Counted from the first letter of the stretch, positions 30,478-41,743 are shown. The stretch is DNA of 64,000 bases from Phyllobacteriaceae bacterium (GCA_016711085.1 JADJTR010000008.1:53837-117836); one strand, 5' to 3'. The notes: generated by a model from the letters alone, not told the origin. Made by a program: numbers and translations.

Positions 30478-30816
30478 TCAGACCGCGTCGTGGCCGGTCT
30501 CGCCGGTGCGGATGCGGATCACTTCCTCGACGTTGGAGACGAAGATCTTGCCGTCGCCGATGCGGCCGGTTTGGGCCGCCTTGCGGATGGCCTCGACCGC
30601 CGCTTCGACGGCGTCGTCGCCCAGCACGACCTCGATCTTCACCTTGGGCAGGAAATCGACGACATATTCGGCGCCGCGATAGAGTTCCGTGTGCCCCTTT
30701 TGGCGGCCGAAGCCCTTGGCTTCGATCACCGTGATGCCCTGGAGGCCGACCTCCTGGAGCGCTTCCTTGACCTCGTCCAGCTTGAACGGCTTGATGATGG
30801 CTTCGATCTTTTTCAT
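30478..30816 (-). CDS. glnB: Nitrogen regulatory protein PII
   Basis: PII, 112 aa: MKKIEAIIKPFKLDEVKEAL; T-loop GRQKGHTELYRGAEYVVDFL with the uridylylated Tyr51 (LYRGAEY); C-terminal TGRIGDGKIFVSNVEEVIRI and RTGETG. It senses 2-oxoglutarate/ATP/ADP and, through uridylylation by GlnD, controls GlnE and NtrB. The start at the MKKIEA ATG is certain by family. A sigma-54 promoter lies 64-80 bp upstream. Confidence 0.99.
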   Translation of the reverse strand: MKKIEAIIKPFKLDEVKEALQEVGLQGITVIEAKGFGRQKGHTELYRGAEYVVDFLPKVKIEVVLGDDAVEAAVEAIRKAAQTGRIGDGKIFVSNVEEVIRIRTGETGHDAV

Positions 30817-30879
30817 GCGCTGAAACGGCCTCCGATCCAGTCCGATTGCGGGCATTTTGGCCCGGCCCGGCCTCGTTAA

Positions 30880-30896
30880 TGCAGTTTCCGTGCCAA
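30880..30896 (-). promoter_or_regulatory. Sigma-54 promoter of glnB-glnA
   Basis: Minus strand reads TTGGCACGGAAACTGCA against the consensus YTGGCACGN4TTGCW. GG (-24) and GC (-12) are exactly spaced, with one mismatch (C for T before TGC). The predicted start of transcription is ~50 nt before the glnB ATG. Sigma-54 control with NtrC under nitrogen limitation is the known regime for glnBA. I could not identify a convincing NtrC enhancer site. Confidence 0.85.
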
Positions 30897-31119
30897 TTCC
30901 ACGGGATTTCGCAAATGCGAACCGTTTTTTCGCAGCGTCGTTGATCATTGCGGTTTTGCCCGGGCATGCCCGGCGGATCGGCCGGCGGGAACAAGGAAGA
31001 CGAGCTGGTCTGGCGTCGGCATTGATTAAAAAACAGGCGGCCTTGCCTAATAAAAAGGCGGAATGCGGCGTTTGCAATTCATCTGGCGCGGCGGCACAGT
31101 CGCGTCACGGAGCCTGTCG
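30897..31119. promoter_or_regulatory. Upstream control region shared by glnB and nnr
   Basis: Together with the promoter and the glnB leader this intergenic spans 303 bp. It holds two inverted repeats, TTCGCA-AA-TGCGAA (30908-30921, just upstream of the -24 element) and CCGGGCATGCCCGG (30960-30973), and A/T-rich stretches near 31023-31055 (ATTAAAAAAC, CTAATAAAAAGG) before nnr. Any of these may be operator or nnr promoter elements; no consensus was matched. Confidence 0.4.
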
Positions 31120-32625
31120 ATGCACGTACTCCTTTTACCTGAAGACATGGCGCGAGCCGACCGTTTGACTATCGACTCCGGCCGCTTTTCCGGTCGGCAA
31201 TTGATGGCGCGGGCCGGCGCGGCCGTGGCCGATGCGGCGCTGGCGCGATTTCCGCACGCCACGCGCTTTGCCGTGCTGTGCGGTCCGGGCGCCAATGGCG
31301 GCGACGGCTATGTCGCCGCGCGCCTGCTGGTCGAACGCGGCGCGCCGGTCGCGATCTTCGCCCTTGGCGCGCCGAAAGGCGGAACCGACGCGGCGCTCGC
31401 CGCCGCCGGTTGCCCGCTGCCTGTAACGCTATTGGCCGGCTTTTCGCCCGCCGATGGCGATGTCGTCATCGACGCGCTGTTTGGCGCGGGGTTGGCCCGC
31501 CCGCTCAATGGCGAAGCGGCGCGGGCGGCGCAGGCCTGCATCGACGCGGGCGTCCCCGTGATATCAGTCGATGTCCCTTCCGGTCTTGACGGCGCGACGG
31601 GGCGGGCGGCGGGGCCGGTCTTCCGGGCCACGCTCACCGTCACATTCGCGCGGCTGAAGCCCGGTCATCTGCTCTTTCCCGGCCGGGCGCTGTGCGGCGA
31701 AACCATTCTCGCCGATATCGGCATCCCCGACAGCGTGATCGCCGCTCTCGCCGTGCGCACCTGGCGCAACGATCCGGCGCTCTTTTCCGCCGCCTTGCCG
31801 CGCCTCGAAGCGACGACGCACAAATATGCCCGCGGCGCTGTTGCGGTCTGTTCCGGCGGGCCGGCCTCCACCGGCGCGGCGCGGCTGGCCGCGTTCGCCG
31901 CGGCGCGTTCCGGGGCCGGGGCCGTCACCGTGCTGTCGCCGCCTGCCGCGCTCATCGTCAATGCGGCGCAACTGACCGCGATCATGGTGCGCGCGATCGC
32001 CGATGCCGATCAGGTCTGCGCCTTCCTGGAGACGGGAAAAACCGCGGCCATCGTGCTCGGGCCGGGCTTCGGCGTCGGCGAGCGGGCGCGCGCCTACGCC
32101 ACGCTGGCGCTCGACCCGTTCCGGGCCGCCGACGAAAGCGGCCGCGGCTTGCGCGGCGTCGTGCTCGACGCCGATGCGCTGACCAGTTTCGCCGATAATC
32201 CCGACGCGCTGTTCGCCGCCATCGGCGCGGCGCGCCAGGCCTGCGTGCTCACCCCGCACGAGGGAGAATTCGCCCGGATGTTCGCCGATCTCGCCGAACT
32301 GCCGTCGAAACTGGAGCGCGCCCGCGCCGCCGCCGCCCGATCAGGGGCCGTTGTCGTGCTCAAAGGCCCCGACACGGTGATCGCCGGGCCGGACGGCCGG
32401 GCCGTCATCAACGCCAACGCGCCGCCCTGGCTCGCCACCGCCGGGTCAGGCGATGTGCTCGCCGGACTGATCGCGGGGCTCACGGCGCAGGCCATGCCGG
32501 CCTTCGAGGCCGCATGCGCCGCGGTCTGGGCCCATGGCGAGGCGGCCAACCGCCTCGGCCGCTCGCTCATCGCCGACGATCTGCCGGCGGCGGCCGGGCA
32601 GGTGCTGGCGGAGTTGGCCGGGTGA
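31120..32625 (+). CDS. nnr: Bifunctional NAD(P)H-hydrate epimerase/dehydratase
   Basis: 501 aa. The N-terminal YjeF_N epimerase domain (LPEDMARADRLTIDSGRFSG, CGPGANGGDGYVAARLL, IDALFGAGLARPL, VDVPSGLDG) is followed by the C-terminal ADP-dependent dehydratase domain (ATTHKYARGAVAVCSGG, VLTPHEGEFARMF, VVLKGPDTVIAGPDG, TAGSGDVLAGLIAGL). It repairs damaged NADHX/NADPHX. The ATG at 31120 (MHVLLLPEDMARADR) fits the family; the in-frame ATG at 31063 would add 19 residues. Often the neighbour of glnB-glnA in alphaproteobacteria. Confidence 0.96.
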   Translation: MHVLLLPEDMARADRLTIDSGRFSGRQLMARAGAAVADAALARFPHATRFAVLCGPGANGGDGYVAARLLVERGAPVAIFALGAPKGGTDAALAAAGCPLPVTLLAGFSPADGDVVIDALFGAGLARPLNGEAARAAQACIDAGVPVISVDVPSGLDGATGRAAGPVFRATLTVTFARLKPGHLLFPGRALCGETILADIGIPDSVIAALAVRTWRNDPALFSAALPRLEATTHKYARGAVAVCSGGPASTGAARLAAFAAARSGAGAVTVLSPPAALIVNAAQLTAIMVRAIADADQVCAFLETGKTAAIVLGPGFGVGERARAYATLALDPFRAADESGRGLRGVVLDADALTSFADNPDALFAAIGAARQACVLTPHEGEFARMFADLAELPSKLERARAAAARSGAVVVLKGPDTVIAGPDGRAVINANAPPWLATAGSGDVLAGLIAGLTAQAMPAFEAACAAVWAHGEAANRLGRSLIADDLPAAAGQVLAELAG

Positions 32626-32739
32626 GGGCGCTCGCGGCCGCGCCGCCTGCATGGCGTTGCGTCGACGCCTCCGTATTGACCGTCGACGCCCGGGGGGCCT
32701 AATTCGGGGCAATTGGGGATGCGGCGAAGGAGGGACGAC

Positions 32740-33546
32740 ATGCCTTGGTGGAATCCGTGGCGAAGGCGACGATTGATTCCGGGCAGGGCCAACCGCGCGC
32801 TCAACGAATGGATCGACGAACAATTGTTGCGCGCCAAGTTGGCGCGGCAAGGCGAGAAGATCGTGACGCGCTGGAACGCGCACATGTACTCGCAGAATTT
32901 CGAGGATTCGATCATCGCCGAGATCGTCTCGCGCATCGGCGCGGGAACCCGGACCTTCGTGGAAATCGGCACCGAGAGCGGCGAGGAAAGCAACACGCGG
33001 CTGTTGCTGCAGATGGGCTGGCGCGGACTTTGGATCGAGGGTTCCGCCGACCACGCCGCTCGAGCGCGGACCGTTTTCGCTCGCGAGATCGACGAGGGGC
33101 GCTTGAAAATCGTTGAGAAATTCGCCACGCGGGACAACATCCAGGGCGAATTCGCCGCCGCGGGGTTCGCCGATAATCTCGATTTCCTTTCGGTCGATAT
33201 CGACCTCAACACGTCGCATATCTGGCGCGCCATCACGACCCGCCCGCGCTTCGCCTGCATCGAATACAATGGCAATTTCCCTCCTATTGTCCCCTTCGAG
33301 GCGGAGTACGATCCGCAAGGCGTCTGGGGCGGGAGCGCCTATTTCGGCGCGTCGCTGAAGTCGCTCGAACTGATCGGACGGGACAAAGCCATGGCGCTGG
33401 TCGGATGTGACCTGTTCGGCATCAATGCGTTCTTCGTGCGCGACGAATTGACGTCTGACCATTTCCTCGAGCCATTCACGGCCGAAACGCATTGGGAACC
33501 GCTGCGCCTCGGGCAGGTGAAGCGCCAGGGCCATGTTCGTCCGTGA
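32740..33546 (+). CDS. FkbM-like methyltransferase-fold protein
   Basis: 268 aa from the ATG at 32740, which has an AAGGAGGGA ribosome binding site (a GTG/ATG-type start 27 bp upstream is possible). The core RTFVEIGTESGEESNTRLLL, then GWRGLWIEGSADHAARA, resembles the SAM-binding motif I and acidic motif II of FkbM/class I methyltransferases; NLDFLSVDIDLNTSHIWRAI and FACIEYNGNFPPIVPFEAEY follow. Substrate unknown. No membrane segment. It overlaps the upstream leader, but not the likely mature start, of the next gene. Confidence 0.72.
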   Translation: MPWWNPWRRRRLIPGRANRALNEWIDEQLLRAKLARQGEKIVTRWNAHMYSQNFEDSIIAEIVSRIGAGTRTFVEIGTESGEESNTRLLLQMGWRGLWIEGSADHAARARTVFAREIDEGRLKIVEKFATRDNIQGEFAAAGFADNLDFLSVDIDLNTSHIWRAITTRPRFACIEYNGNFPPIVPFEAEYDPQGVWGGSAYFGASLKSLELIGRDKAMALVGCDLFGINAFFVRDELTSDHFLEPFTAETHWEPLRLGQVKRQGHVRP

Positions 33547-33586
33547 CGTCCGACCGGCGCGCCGCCGAACCGGGAATATCCCGGGG

Positions 33587-35515
33587 ATGGCGACGCTAGC
33601 CTTGGTTGCGGCGGTTCTGTCCGCAGTCGTTGCCCAGGCCGATGGTTTCGTCACCCATGTCGACGATCCGAAAATCCTCGCCGCGATTGAAAAATCGGGC
33701 TTCGGCTTCGCCGATGCTCTGGGAGCGGCCACCGCGGCCGATCTCAAGGCGTTGGCGAAAGCATCCGCGCCTTGGCGCGAATTCGTCGCCACGGTTGGCG
33801 GCGACATCGCTGCGCTACGCGCCGAGATGGCGGCGGGCGGGCGCAAGCTGCTTGAAGTCACCGACGACAATATCGGCCGCGTCATGGATGTGCGCTGGCT
33901 GACCAGCGAAGCGGCGCGCCTGCGCCTGGTCGGCGTCGTCAACCGCATGGACAAGGCCGATTTCCATGCGGCCGCAGGCGAACGCGATTGCGGCGAGACG
34001 CGGCTGCTCTATCGCCTTGCCTATGATTTTCGCGCCAAGGGCAAGCGTTTCGCCTCGCGCATGCCGTTTTCGGTCAATGTCGTCTATTCGGTTCCGCCCG
34101 ATGCCGACGGCGGCTGCGCGGCGGCGGCGCTGCTGTGGAAACCGGGCGTCGACGCCACTGTCGACGCCGGCTGGCTGACCGGCGGCCCGCTGGCGAAGGA
34201 CCGGCTCAAGCTGCGCCAGATCGAGCTCAATGCGCAGATCGTCCGCCTGCCGGCCGGTCTGGAAACCACCTTCGGCGGCCAGGCGGCCTATTTGCTGCGC
34301 GTGTTCACGCTGGCCGAGGGCAGGCTTTCGCCGAAGCCGCTGGAAAACACGCCGGACGCGCCGCGCATCGCCGCCGATCCGGCGCTGAAAGGCGCGCTGG
34401 GCGATTTTGTCGTCGCCAACGCCGCGGCGATCGACCAAGGCGTATTCAAACTTCCAACGCCATTGCTGGCCGAAAAGGCGATTTCCTGGTCGACCTTCGG
34501 CTCGCTCCGCCGCGGCAACCGTCCCTATGCCGGGCTCCTCGCGGAAGCCGATTTCGCAGCGGTCGATTTTTCGGTTTTGCCGCATTTTCGCGACGCTAAA
34601 GGCCTGATCGCCCGCCTCGACAATGCGACCTGCCAGGGCTGCCATCAGGCCGGCGCCACGGCCGGCTTTCATTTCATCGGCCGCGACGACGCCTCCGCCT
34701 CGCCGCTGAACCGCATTGCGGTCGGCTTCAGCCCGCATTTTTCCGCCGAATTGCCGCGCCGGCAAATGTGGCTCGACGCGGTGGCCGGCGGCCATCAGCC
34801 GAACGCCTATCGGCCGCTGTCGGCCGCGCCGCCCGCCGACTGGTCGTCCGGCGACCCGGATTTCGCCCCGGCCGGTCCGGGCCAGCCCTGTTCGCTGGCG
34901 GGCGATGGCGATTACGCCGAGCGCTGGGCCTGTGCGGAAGGTCTGCAATGCCGGTCGATCGCCGCGGTCAGCGATGCGCCGCTGGCGATGGGCCAGTGCC
35001 TGCTGCCACCCGGTTCGGCGAAGATGTATTCGGGCCAGGCCTGCCTTGCCGGAACCATTTCGACCTGGACCGGGCAGCCCTTCAACGACCGCTACCGTGT
35101 CGACAGCCAGTTTGCCGCCTTCGCGCCGGCCATCTCGCGCGACGCCTACAATTGTCGCCCACCCGTAATCGGCGTGCCCGGCGGTTTGACCTACCGCGCC
35201 TGCAAAGAGGCCGACCGCGATTTCGCCGGCTTCAAGCAAGGCCAACCGCCTCCGGACGAAATCTGCGGGCTGGTCGGCGGCAAGGCCTTCGACAAATGCG
35301 CCGCCTCCAACGCCTTTGACGAATGCCTGGGCGCGGCGACGGTGCGCGGCAACCGCCAGACCTGCTCGGCCTCAATGCCATGCCGGGAGGATTATATGTG
35401 CCAGGACTTTCCGCCCGACACGCCAAAGCTCGCCCGCGTCAAGGGTTTTGGCTTCTGCTCGCCGACCTATTTCGTGTTCCAGATGCGGATCGACAATCAC
35501 CCGACGCCATGGTGA
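33587..35515 (+). CDS. Large exported cysteine-rich protein with one CXXCH heme-binding motif
   Basis: 642 aa from the ATG at 33587, which begins a signal peptide (MATLALVAAVLSAVVAQADG); an upstream in-frame ATG at 33533 would add 18 charged residues and is less likely. A single c-type heme motif C-Q-G-C-H lies near residue 348 in NATCQGCHQAGATAGFHFIG. The C-terminal third is rich in cysteine (CSLAGDGDYAERWACAEGLQ; CREDYMCQDF). No domain family recognised. A periplasmic cytochrome-like or redox-linked surface protein is a reasonable inference. Clean frame, G+C like the chromosome. Confidence 0.75.
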   Translation: MATLALVAAVLSAVVAQADGFVTHVDDPKILAAIEKSGFGFADALGAATAADLKALAKASAPWREFVATVGGDIAALRAEMAAGGRKLLEVTDDNIGRVMDVRWLTSEAARLRLVGVVNRMDKADFHAAAGERDCGETRLLYRLAYDFRAKGKRFASRMPFSVNVVYSVPPDADGGCAAAALLWKPGVDATVDAGWLTGGPLAKDRLKLRQIELNAQIVRLPAGLETTFGGQAAYLLRVFTLAEGRLSPKPLENTPDAPRIAADPALKGALGDFVVANAAAIDQGVFKLPTPLLAEKAISWSTFGSLRRGNRPYAGLLAEADFAAVDFSVLPHFRDAKGLIARLDNATCQGCHQAGATAGFHFIGRDDASASPLNRIAVGFSPHFSAELPRRQMWLDAVAGGHQPNAYRPLSAAPPADWSSGDPDFAPAGPGQPCSLAGDGDYAERWACAEGLQCRSIAAVSDAPLAMGQCLLPPGSAKMYSGQACLAGTISTWTGQPFNDRYRVDSQFAAFAPAISRDAYNCRPPVIGVPGGLTYRACKEADRDFAGFKQGQPPPDEICGLVGGKAFDKCAASNAFDECLGAATVRGNRQTCSASMPCREDYMCQDFPPDTPKLARVKGFGFCSPTYFVFQMRIDNHPTPW

Positions 35516-35535
35516 GGGGTGAAGCGCGCGTCTCG

Positions 35536-35554
35536 AAATGTTCACTAAATGTTC
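35536..35554 (+). repeat. Direct repeat AAATGTTC-ACT-AAATGTTC upstream of the R-M operon
   Basis: Two identical 8-mers 11 bp apart (one helical turn) in the short A/T-richer region between the CXXCH gene and the methyltransferase. Tandem sites with this spacing often bind a dimeric regulator. No C-protein gene is visible nearby, so the methyltransferase or an outside regulator would have to act here. Confidence 0.4.
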
Positions 35555-35649
35555 TTGAAATTGGAGCGAAAACAGTTCACTCTTTCCGACAGACCCGGAT
35601 AGGGTTGCGATGCAAAGAGGGCAATCTCTACGATTCGGTGGGGAAATTG

Positions 35650-36819
35650 ATGCGCAGCGTAGAGATGTTTAGCGGATGCGGCGGACTTGCACTGGGCTTG
35701 GCCCGCGCTGGTTTTGATCATTTGCTCCTTGTAGAGCGCGACAGGCACTCCGTCGAGAATGTACGGCACAACATCGCACGGGACATCGAGCACGTCGGCC
35801 ATTGGCAAGTCCATTCCGACGATGTTCGAGCAGTGAGATGGGGCATGTTTACAGAGCTGGTCGACTTTGTGGCTGGCGGCCCGCCGTGCCAGCCTTTCTC
35901 AATCGGCGGCTTGCATCGCGGCGAAGAGGACGCTCGCGACATGTGGCCTGAGGCTGTCCGGGCGGTTCGGCAGATCGCACCTCGAGCGTTCCTTTTTGAG
36001 AACGTACGAGGCCTGCTCCGATCGAAGTTTTCGGACCATCTCGACTGGATCAGACTATCGCTGACCGCGCCGAACCTGCCACAGGACGCGGATGAGGATC
36101 GCGGCAACCATCTGGTGCGGCTGCGTGAGGGAGAGAAGGATGGCCTATACCGCGTCGTTGTAGTGAAAGTGAACGCCGCCGATTTCGGAGCGCCTCAGAA
36201 ACGGCACCGAGTTCTCTTCTTAGGAGTGAGGAAGAGCGCCGCGCAATTCGTCGAAGCGCCAAAACCAACTCATTCAAGAGAAAGGCTATTGTGGGACCAG
36301 TATGTGACGGGGGACTATTGGCGGAGGCATAACGTCAAGAATCCTCCTTCCAAGCCTACGAATTCGACTGATCGGCTGTTGGTAGAAGCTATACGTTCTA
36401 GCGGCCGAATGCCAGAGGGGTTGCCTTGGGTAACCGTTCGTGATGCTACAGCCGATCTGGGCGAGCCGGGATCACGAAGCGACATTGCAAACCACGTACT
36501 CCAGCCCGGCGCCCGGGCTTACCCGGGCCATACAGGCAGTCCGCTTGATGAGCCGGCCAAGGCGCTGAAAGCTGGTGTGCATGGCGTGCCCGGCGGGGAG
36601 AACATGATAGCCTTCGCGGACGGCAGCGTCCGCTACTTTACGGTGCGTGAAGCCGCTCGCCTTCAGGGTCTACCTGACGATTACGAATTTGTCGGTAGTT
36701 GGACCGAAAACATGCGTCAGCTCGGAAACGCCGCGCCTGTTCAACTCGCCGAAGCTTTCGGCCGACACATTCAAGGAATTTTCTCTGAGGCGAATAGGCC
36801 CTCCCGTAGGGCGGCGTGA
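35650..36819 (+). CDS. DNA (cytosine-5) methyltransferase of an R-M system
   Basis: 389 aa. C5-MTase motifs in order: I MFSGCGGLALGLARAGF; IV GGPPCQPFSIGG with the catalytic Cys; VI ENVRG; VIII QKRHRVLFLG; IX/X RYFTVREAARLQGLPDDYEF and RQLGNAAPVQLAEAFG. The target-recognition region lies between residues ~205 and ~300. Start at the ATG 35650 (MRSVEMFSG); the frame is open further upstream, but without family support. G+C and codon use are visibly lower than neighbours (AGA, ATA, TTA-type codons), indicating acquisition. TGATG coupling to the nuclease gene. Confidence 0.95.
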   Translation: MRSVEMFSGCGGLALGLARAGFDHLLLVERDRHSVENVRHNIARDIEHVGHWQVHSDDVRAVRWGMFTELVDFVAGGPPCQPFSIGGLHRGEEDARDMWPEAVRAVRQIAPRAFLFENVRGLLRSKFSDHLDWIRLSLTAPNLPQDADEDRGNHLVRLREGEKDGLYRVVVVKVNAADFGAPQKRHRVLFLGVRKSAAQFVEAPKPTHSRERLLWDQYVTGDYWRRHNVKNPPSKPTNSTDRLLVEAIRSSGRMPEGLPWVTVRDATADLGEPGSRSDIANHVLQPGARAYPGHTGSPLDEPAKALKAGVHGVPGGENMIAFADGSVRYFTVREAARLQGLPDDYEFVGSWTENMRQLGNAAPVQLAEAFGRHIQGIFSEANRPSRRAA

Positions 36820-37796
36820 TGACGAATAAAGACAAGCCGAAGCAACGGGCTAGGCAAATCCAGATCGTCGAAGTGATCCGCGAACACTTCGCGGAATTAG
36901 AAGGGCTGGCGGCAACGCTTTCCGTAGTAGCGTCTAATAGGACTCGTCAGCTTCTTCTCGACCACGTAAAAAATGACCTATTCCGGACGATCGCCTCTCT
37001 GGACTCCGTGAAGGAGCCAACATCTTTTTTCGATCCATCTGACCCTCAGACCGCCGGAAGGCTAGTGGCCGTTGCTCTGCTCGCTCAGCCCCGCGTGCCA
37101 TTCGATCGGATTTTCAGGTCTTATGGGGGCGGCGTGTACGCGATCTACTACATCGGGAAACATCCGGCCTATGCCGCTATTAGCGGAACCGAGTCGCCGA
37201 TCTACGTTGGCAAGGCTGATCCGGCGTCGCCGCAGGCCCGCACCCCAAGAGAGCAAGGTCCACGCCTCTATAGCAGACTGGTAGACCACCGGAAGGCGAT
37301 CCGAACGGTCGAGGCCCACGCACTTAAGAACGGTCTGCCCGACCTGCTTTTAGTTTCGGATTTTGAATGCAGGAAGTTGGTGACGGCGACGAATGCTCAG
37401 CTCTTTGCCGAAGCGCATTTGATCGATATTTTCAAGCCGATCTGGAACTGGGACACCAACGTCTGCTGGGGTATCTCTAAGCACGGCGATACCGATGGTC
37501 GCAGCAATAGCCGTTCGCCATGGGATGTTATACATCCGGGGCGTGTTTGGGCTATGTTGGAAAAACTCGAAGACGCAAGACCACCCGAACGGATACTTCA
37601 GGACATTGCAAATCACTTCGTGAAACATCCACCATTTACGAACCGTGACGATATCATCGACAGGTTCCTGGAAGCCTTTGCTCAAGACCCACTTATCGCT
37701 ACTTCTCCGGTAACGGATGAAGAAGGTAATCTAGAGGTAGGGGAAGCTGCCCTTGATCAGAAGGCCTCCGAAAACGGAAGTCGATCACGCCCGTAG
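36819..37796 (+). CDS. Eco29kI-like GIY-YIG restriction endonuclease
   Basis: 325 aa. The catalytic GIY-YIG motif is G-V-Y-A-I-Y-Y-I-G (around residue 105), with PIYVGKADPAS and the conserved Arg/His in GPRLYSRLVDHRKAI, then LLLVSDFECRKLVTATNAQL and AEAHLIDIFKPIWNW. This set matches Eco29kI/NgoMIII-type nucleases, which cut CCGCGG; the specificity here is an inference. The start ATG overlaps the methyltransferase stop by one base. A C-terminal acidic tail of ~25 residues overlaps the 5' end of vsr by 44 bp. Confidence 0.9.
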   Translation: MTNKDKPKQRARQIQIVEVIREHFAELEGLAATLSVVASNRTRQLLLDHVKNDLFRTIASLDSVKEPTSFFDPSDPQTAGRLVAVALLAQPRVPFDRIFRSYGGGVYAIYYIGKHPAYAAISGTESPIYVGKADPASPQARTPREQGPRLYSRLVDHRKAIRTVEAHALKNGLPDLLLVSDFECRKLVTATNAQLFAEAHLIDIFKPIWNWDTNVCWGISKHGDTDGRSNSRSPWDVIHPGRVWAMLEKLEDARPPERILQDIANHFVKHPPFTNRDDIIDRFLEAFAQDPLIATSPVTDEEGNLEVGEAALDQKASENGSRSRP

Positions 37797-38202
37797 CGCG
37801 CAGATGGCGCTCGTTCGAGGCCAGGATACCAAGCCCGAGATGATCGTCCGTCGGCTCGTCCATGCGCTTGGATTCCGCTTCCGCCTCCACCGCAAGGACC
37901 TGCCGGGAAAGCCCGATATCGTACTGCCCCGCCTAAGACGTGCGATCGAGGTACGCGGATGCTTCTGGCACAAGCATTCGGACCCCTCTTGTTGGCGCTC
38001 GCGTGTGCCGAAGTCGAGGCAGGAATTCTGGATTCCGAAGCTCGAAGGTAATTGTGCGCGAGATCAAGTAAACGAATCGCGATTGAGAAACTTAGGTTGG
38101 GACTTACTGGTCGTGTGGGAATGCGAAACAACGCCAAGCCGACGTGAAGAACTGACAAATCGCCTTCGCGCCTTCTTGGACATTTCAATTCCGGTGAATT
38201 AG
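37753..38202 (+). CDS. vsr: Very short patch repair endonuclease Vsr
   Basis: 149 aa from a TTG start; an ATG at 37804 would remove 17 residues including part of the conserved entry DHARSAQM, so TTG is favoured. Motifs: VRGQDTKPEMIVRRLVHALG; LHRKDLPGKPDIVLPR with the catalytic Asp; EVRGCFWHKHSDPSCWRSRV (zinc ligands); PKSRQEFWIPKL. Vsr nicks at T:G mismatches made when 5-methylcytosine deaminates, so it protects against the mutagenic side effect of the adjacent methylase. It ends 11 bp from the convergent uvrA stop. Confidence 0.95.
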   Translation: MIRRPPKTEVDHARSAQMALVRGQDTKPEMIVRRLVHALGFRFRLHRKDLPGKPDIVLPRLRRAIEVRGCFWHKHSDPSCWRSRVPKSRQEFWIPKLEGNCARDQVNESRLRNLGWDLLVVWECETTPSRREELTNRLRAFLDISIPVN

Positions 38203-38213
38203 GGCAACAGCCC

Positions 38214-41125
<2,912 letters not shown>

Positions 41126-41212
41126 GAGCGTCCTCGTGATCGCGCCATCATAGCGTGGCGCGCGGGTTCCGGATGCGCGCGCGCGACGCTGTCCACAGGC
41201 GCGCGTTGACCG

Positions 41213-41227
41213 GAACAAAGATCGAAC
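41213..41227. promoter_or_regulatory. LexA (SOS) box of uvrA
   Basis: GAAC-AAAGATC-GAAC, an exact match to the alphaproteobacterial LexA site GAAC-N7-GAAC (GTTC-N7-GTTC on the uvrA strand). It lies 88-102 bp upstream of the uvrA start codon. Confidence 0.88.
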
Positions 41228-41639
41228 GCTTTCAGCTAGCCGAAACCAAAAGTGATCGCAAGACCGTTGACGGGCGCCGATCGCAGGCGCATCGTCCCGG
41301 CGTCGAAAGAGGCGGGACTGTGCGATCCCCTTCGATGCCGGCCTCGCCCGGCTCCCGCTTCAATTCGGCATGGCGCAGGAACAAAAGGAGCGGAGGCATG
41401 ACCCCGCCGGACCAGTCCTGAGGGCTCCGCCTTGACGGAGCCGCGGCGCGACAGATCGGCCGCCGAGGCGGACGAAAACCACGCCGGTTCACCCCACAAT
41501 TCGATCGGATCAACGGCAGTCTGGCTGCCGTGCGAAATGCGGGCCCCAGCGGCCCCGGACGAAAAAAGGGCTTCGCGCGCCGGAGAAACGGAAGGCGGCG
41601 AAGCCCGCTTCTTTTGGCCTTGACAATCCGGCGTGAAAG

Positions 41640-41654
41640 GAACAAAAAGGGAAC
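41640..41654. promoter_or_regulatory. LexA (SOS) box of ssb
   Basis: GAAC-AAAAAGG-GAAC, a second exact GAAC-N7-GAAC site, 90-104 bp before the ssb ATG and 14 bp downstream of a TTGACA -35-like hexamer, so placed to block RNA polymerase. Confidence 0.9.
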
Positions 41655-41743
41655 AATTTTCCGTTGTGGACAAGATCGCCACGCGCCCCGCGCGGGCGGG
41701 CGGTGGTCTACAAGGAAACCAGTGCGAGCGAAGGAGCGGCGTC

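Larger units (their letters stand above)
41126..41743. other. Divergent uvrA-ssb intergenic region (617 bp)
   Basis: No convincing gene. It contains the two LexA boxes listed separately, a hairpin GGCTCCG-CCTTGA-CGGAGCC (41423-41442, no T-tract) and a TTGACA -35-like element at 41620-41625 for ssb. An open frame at 41155-41421 has no ribosome binding site or family character and overlaps the uvrA box, so it is not annotated. Confidence 0.6.

Noticed and set aside
30922..31060. NtrC enhancer sites upstream of the sigma-54 promoter
   Set aside because: No GCAC-N(8-11)-GTGC-type pair found; the palindromes seen do not match.
41155..41421. Possible small gene between uvrA and ssb
   Set aside because: No ribosome binding site or recognisable sequence and it covers the uvrA LexA box.
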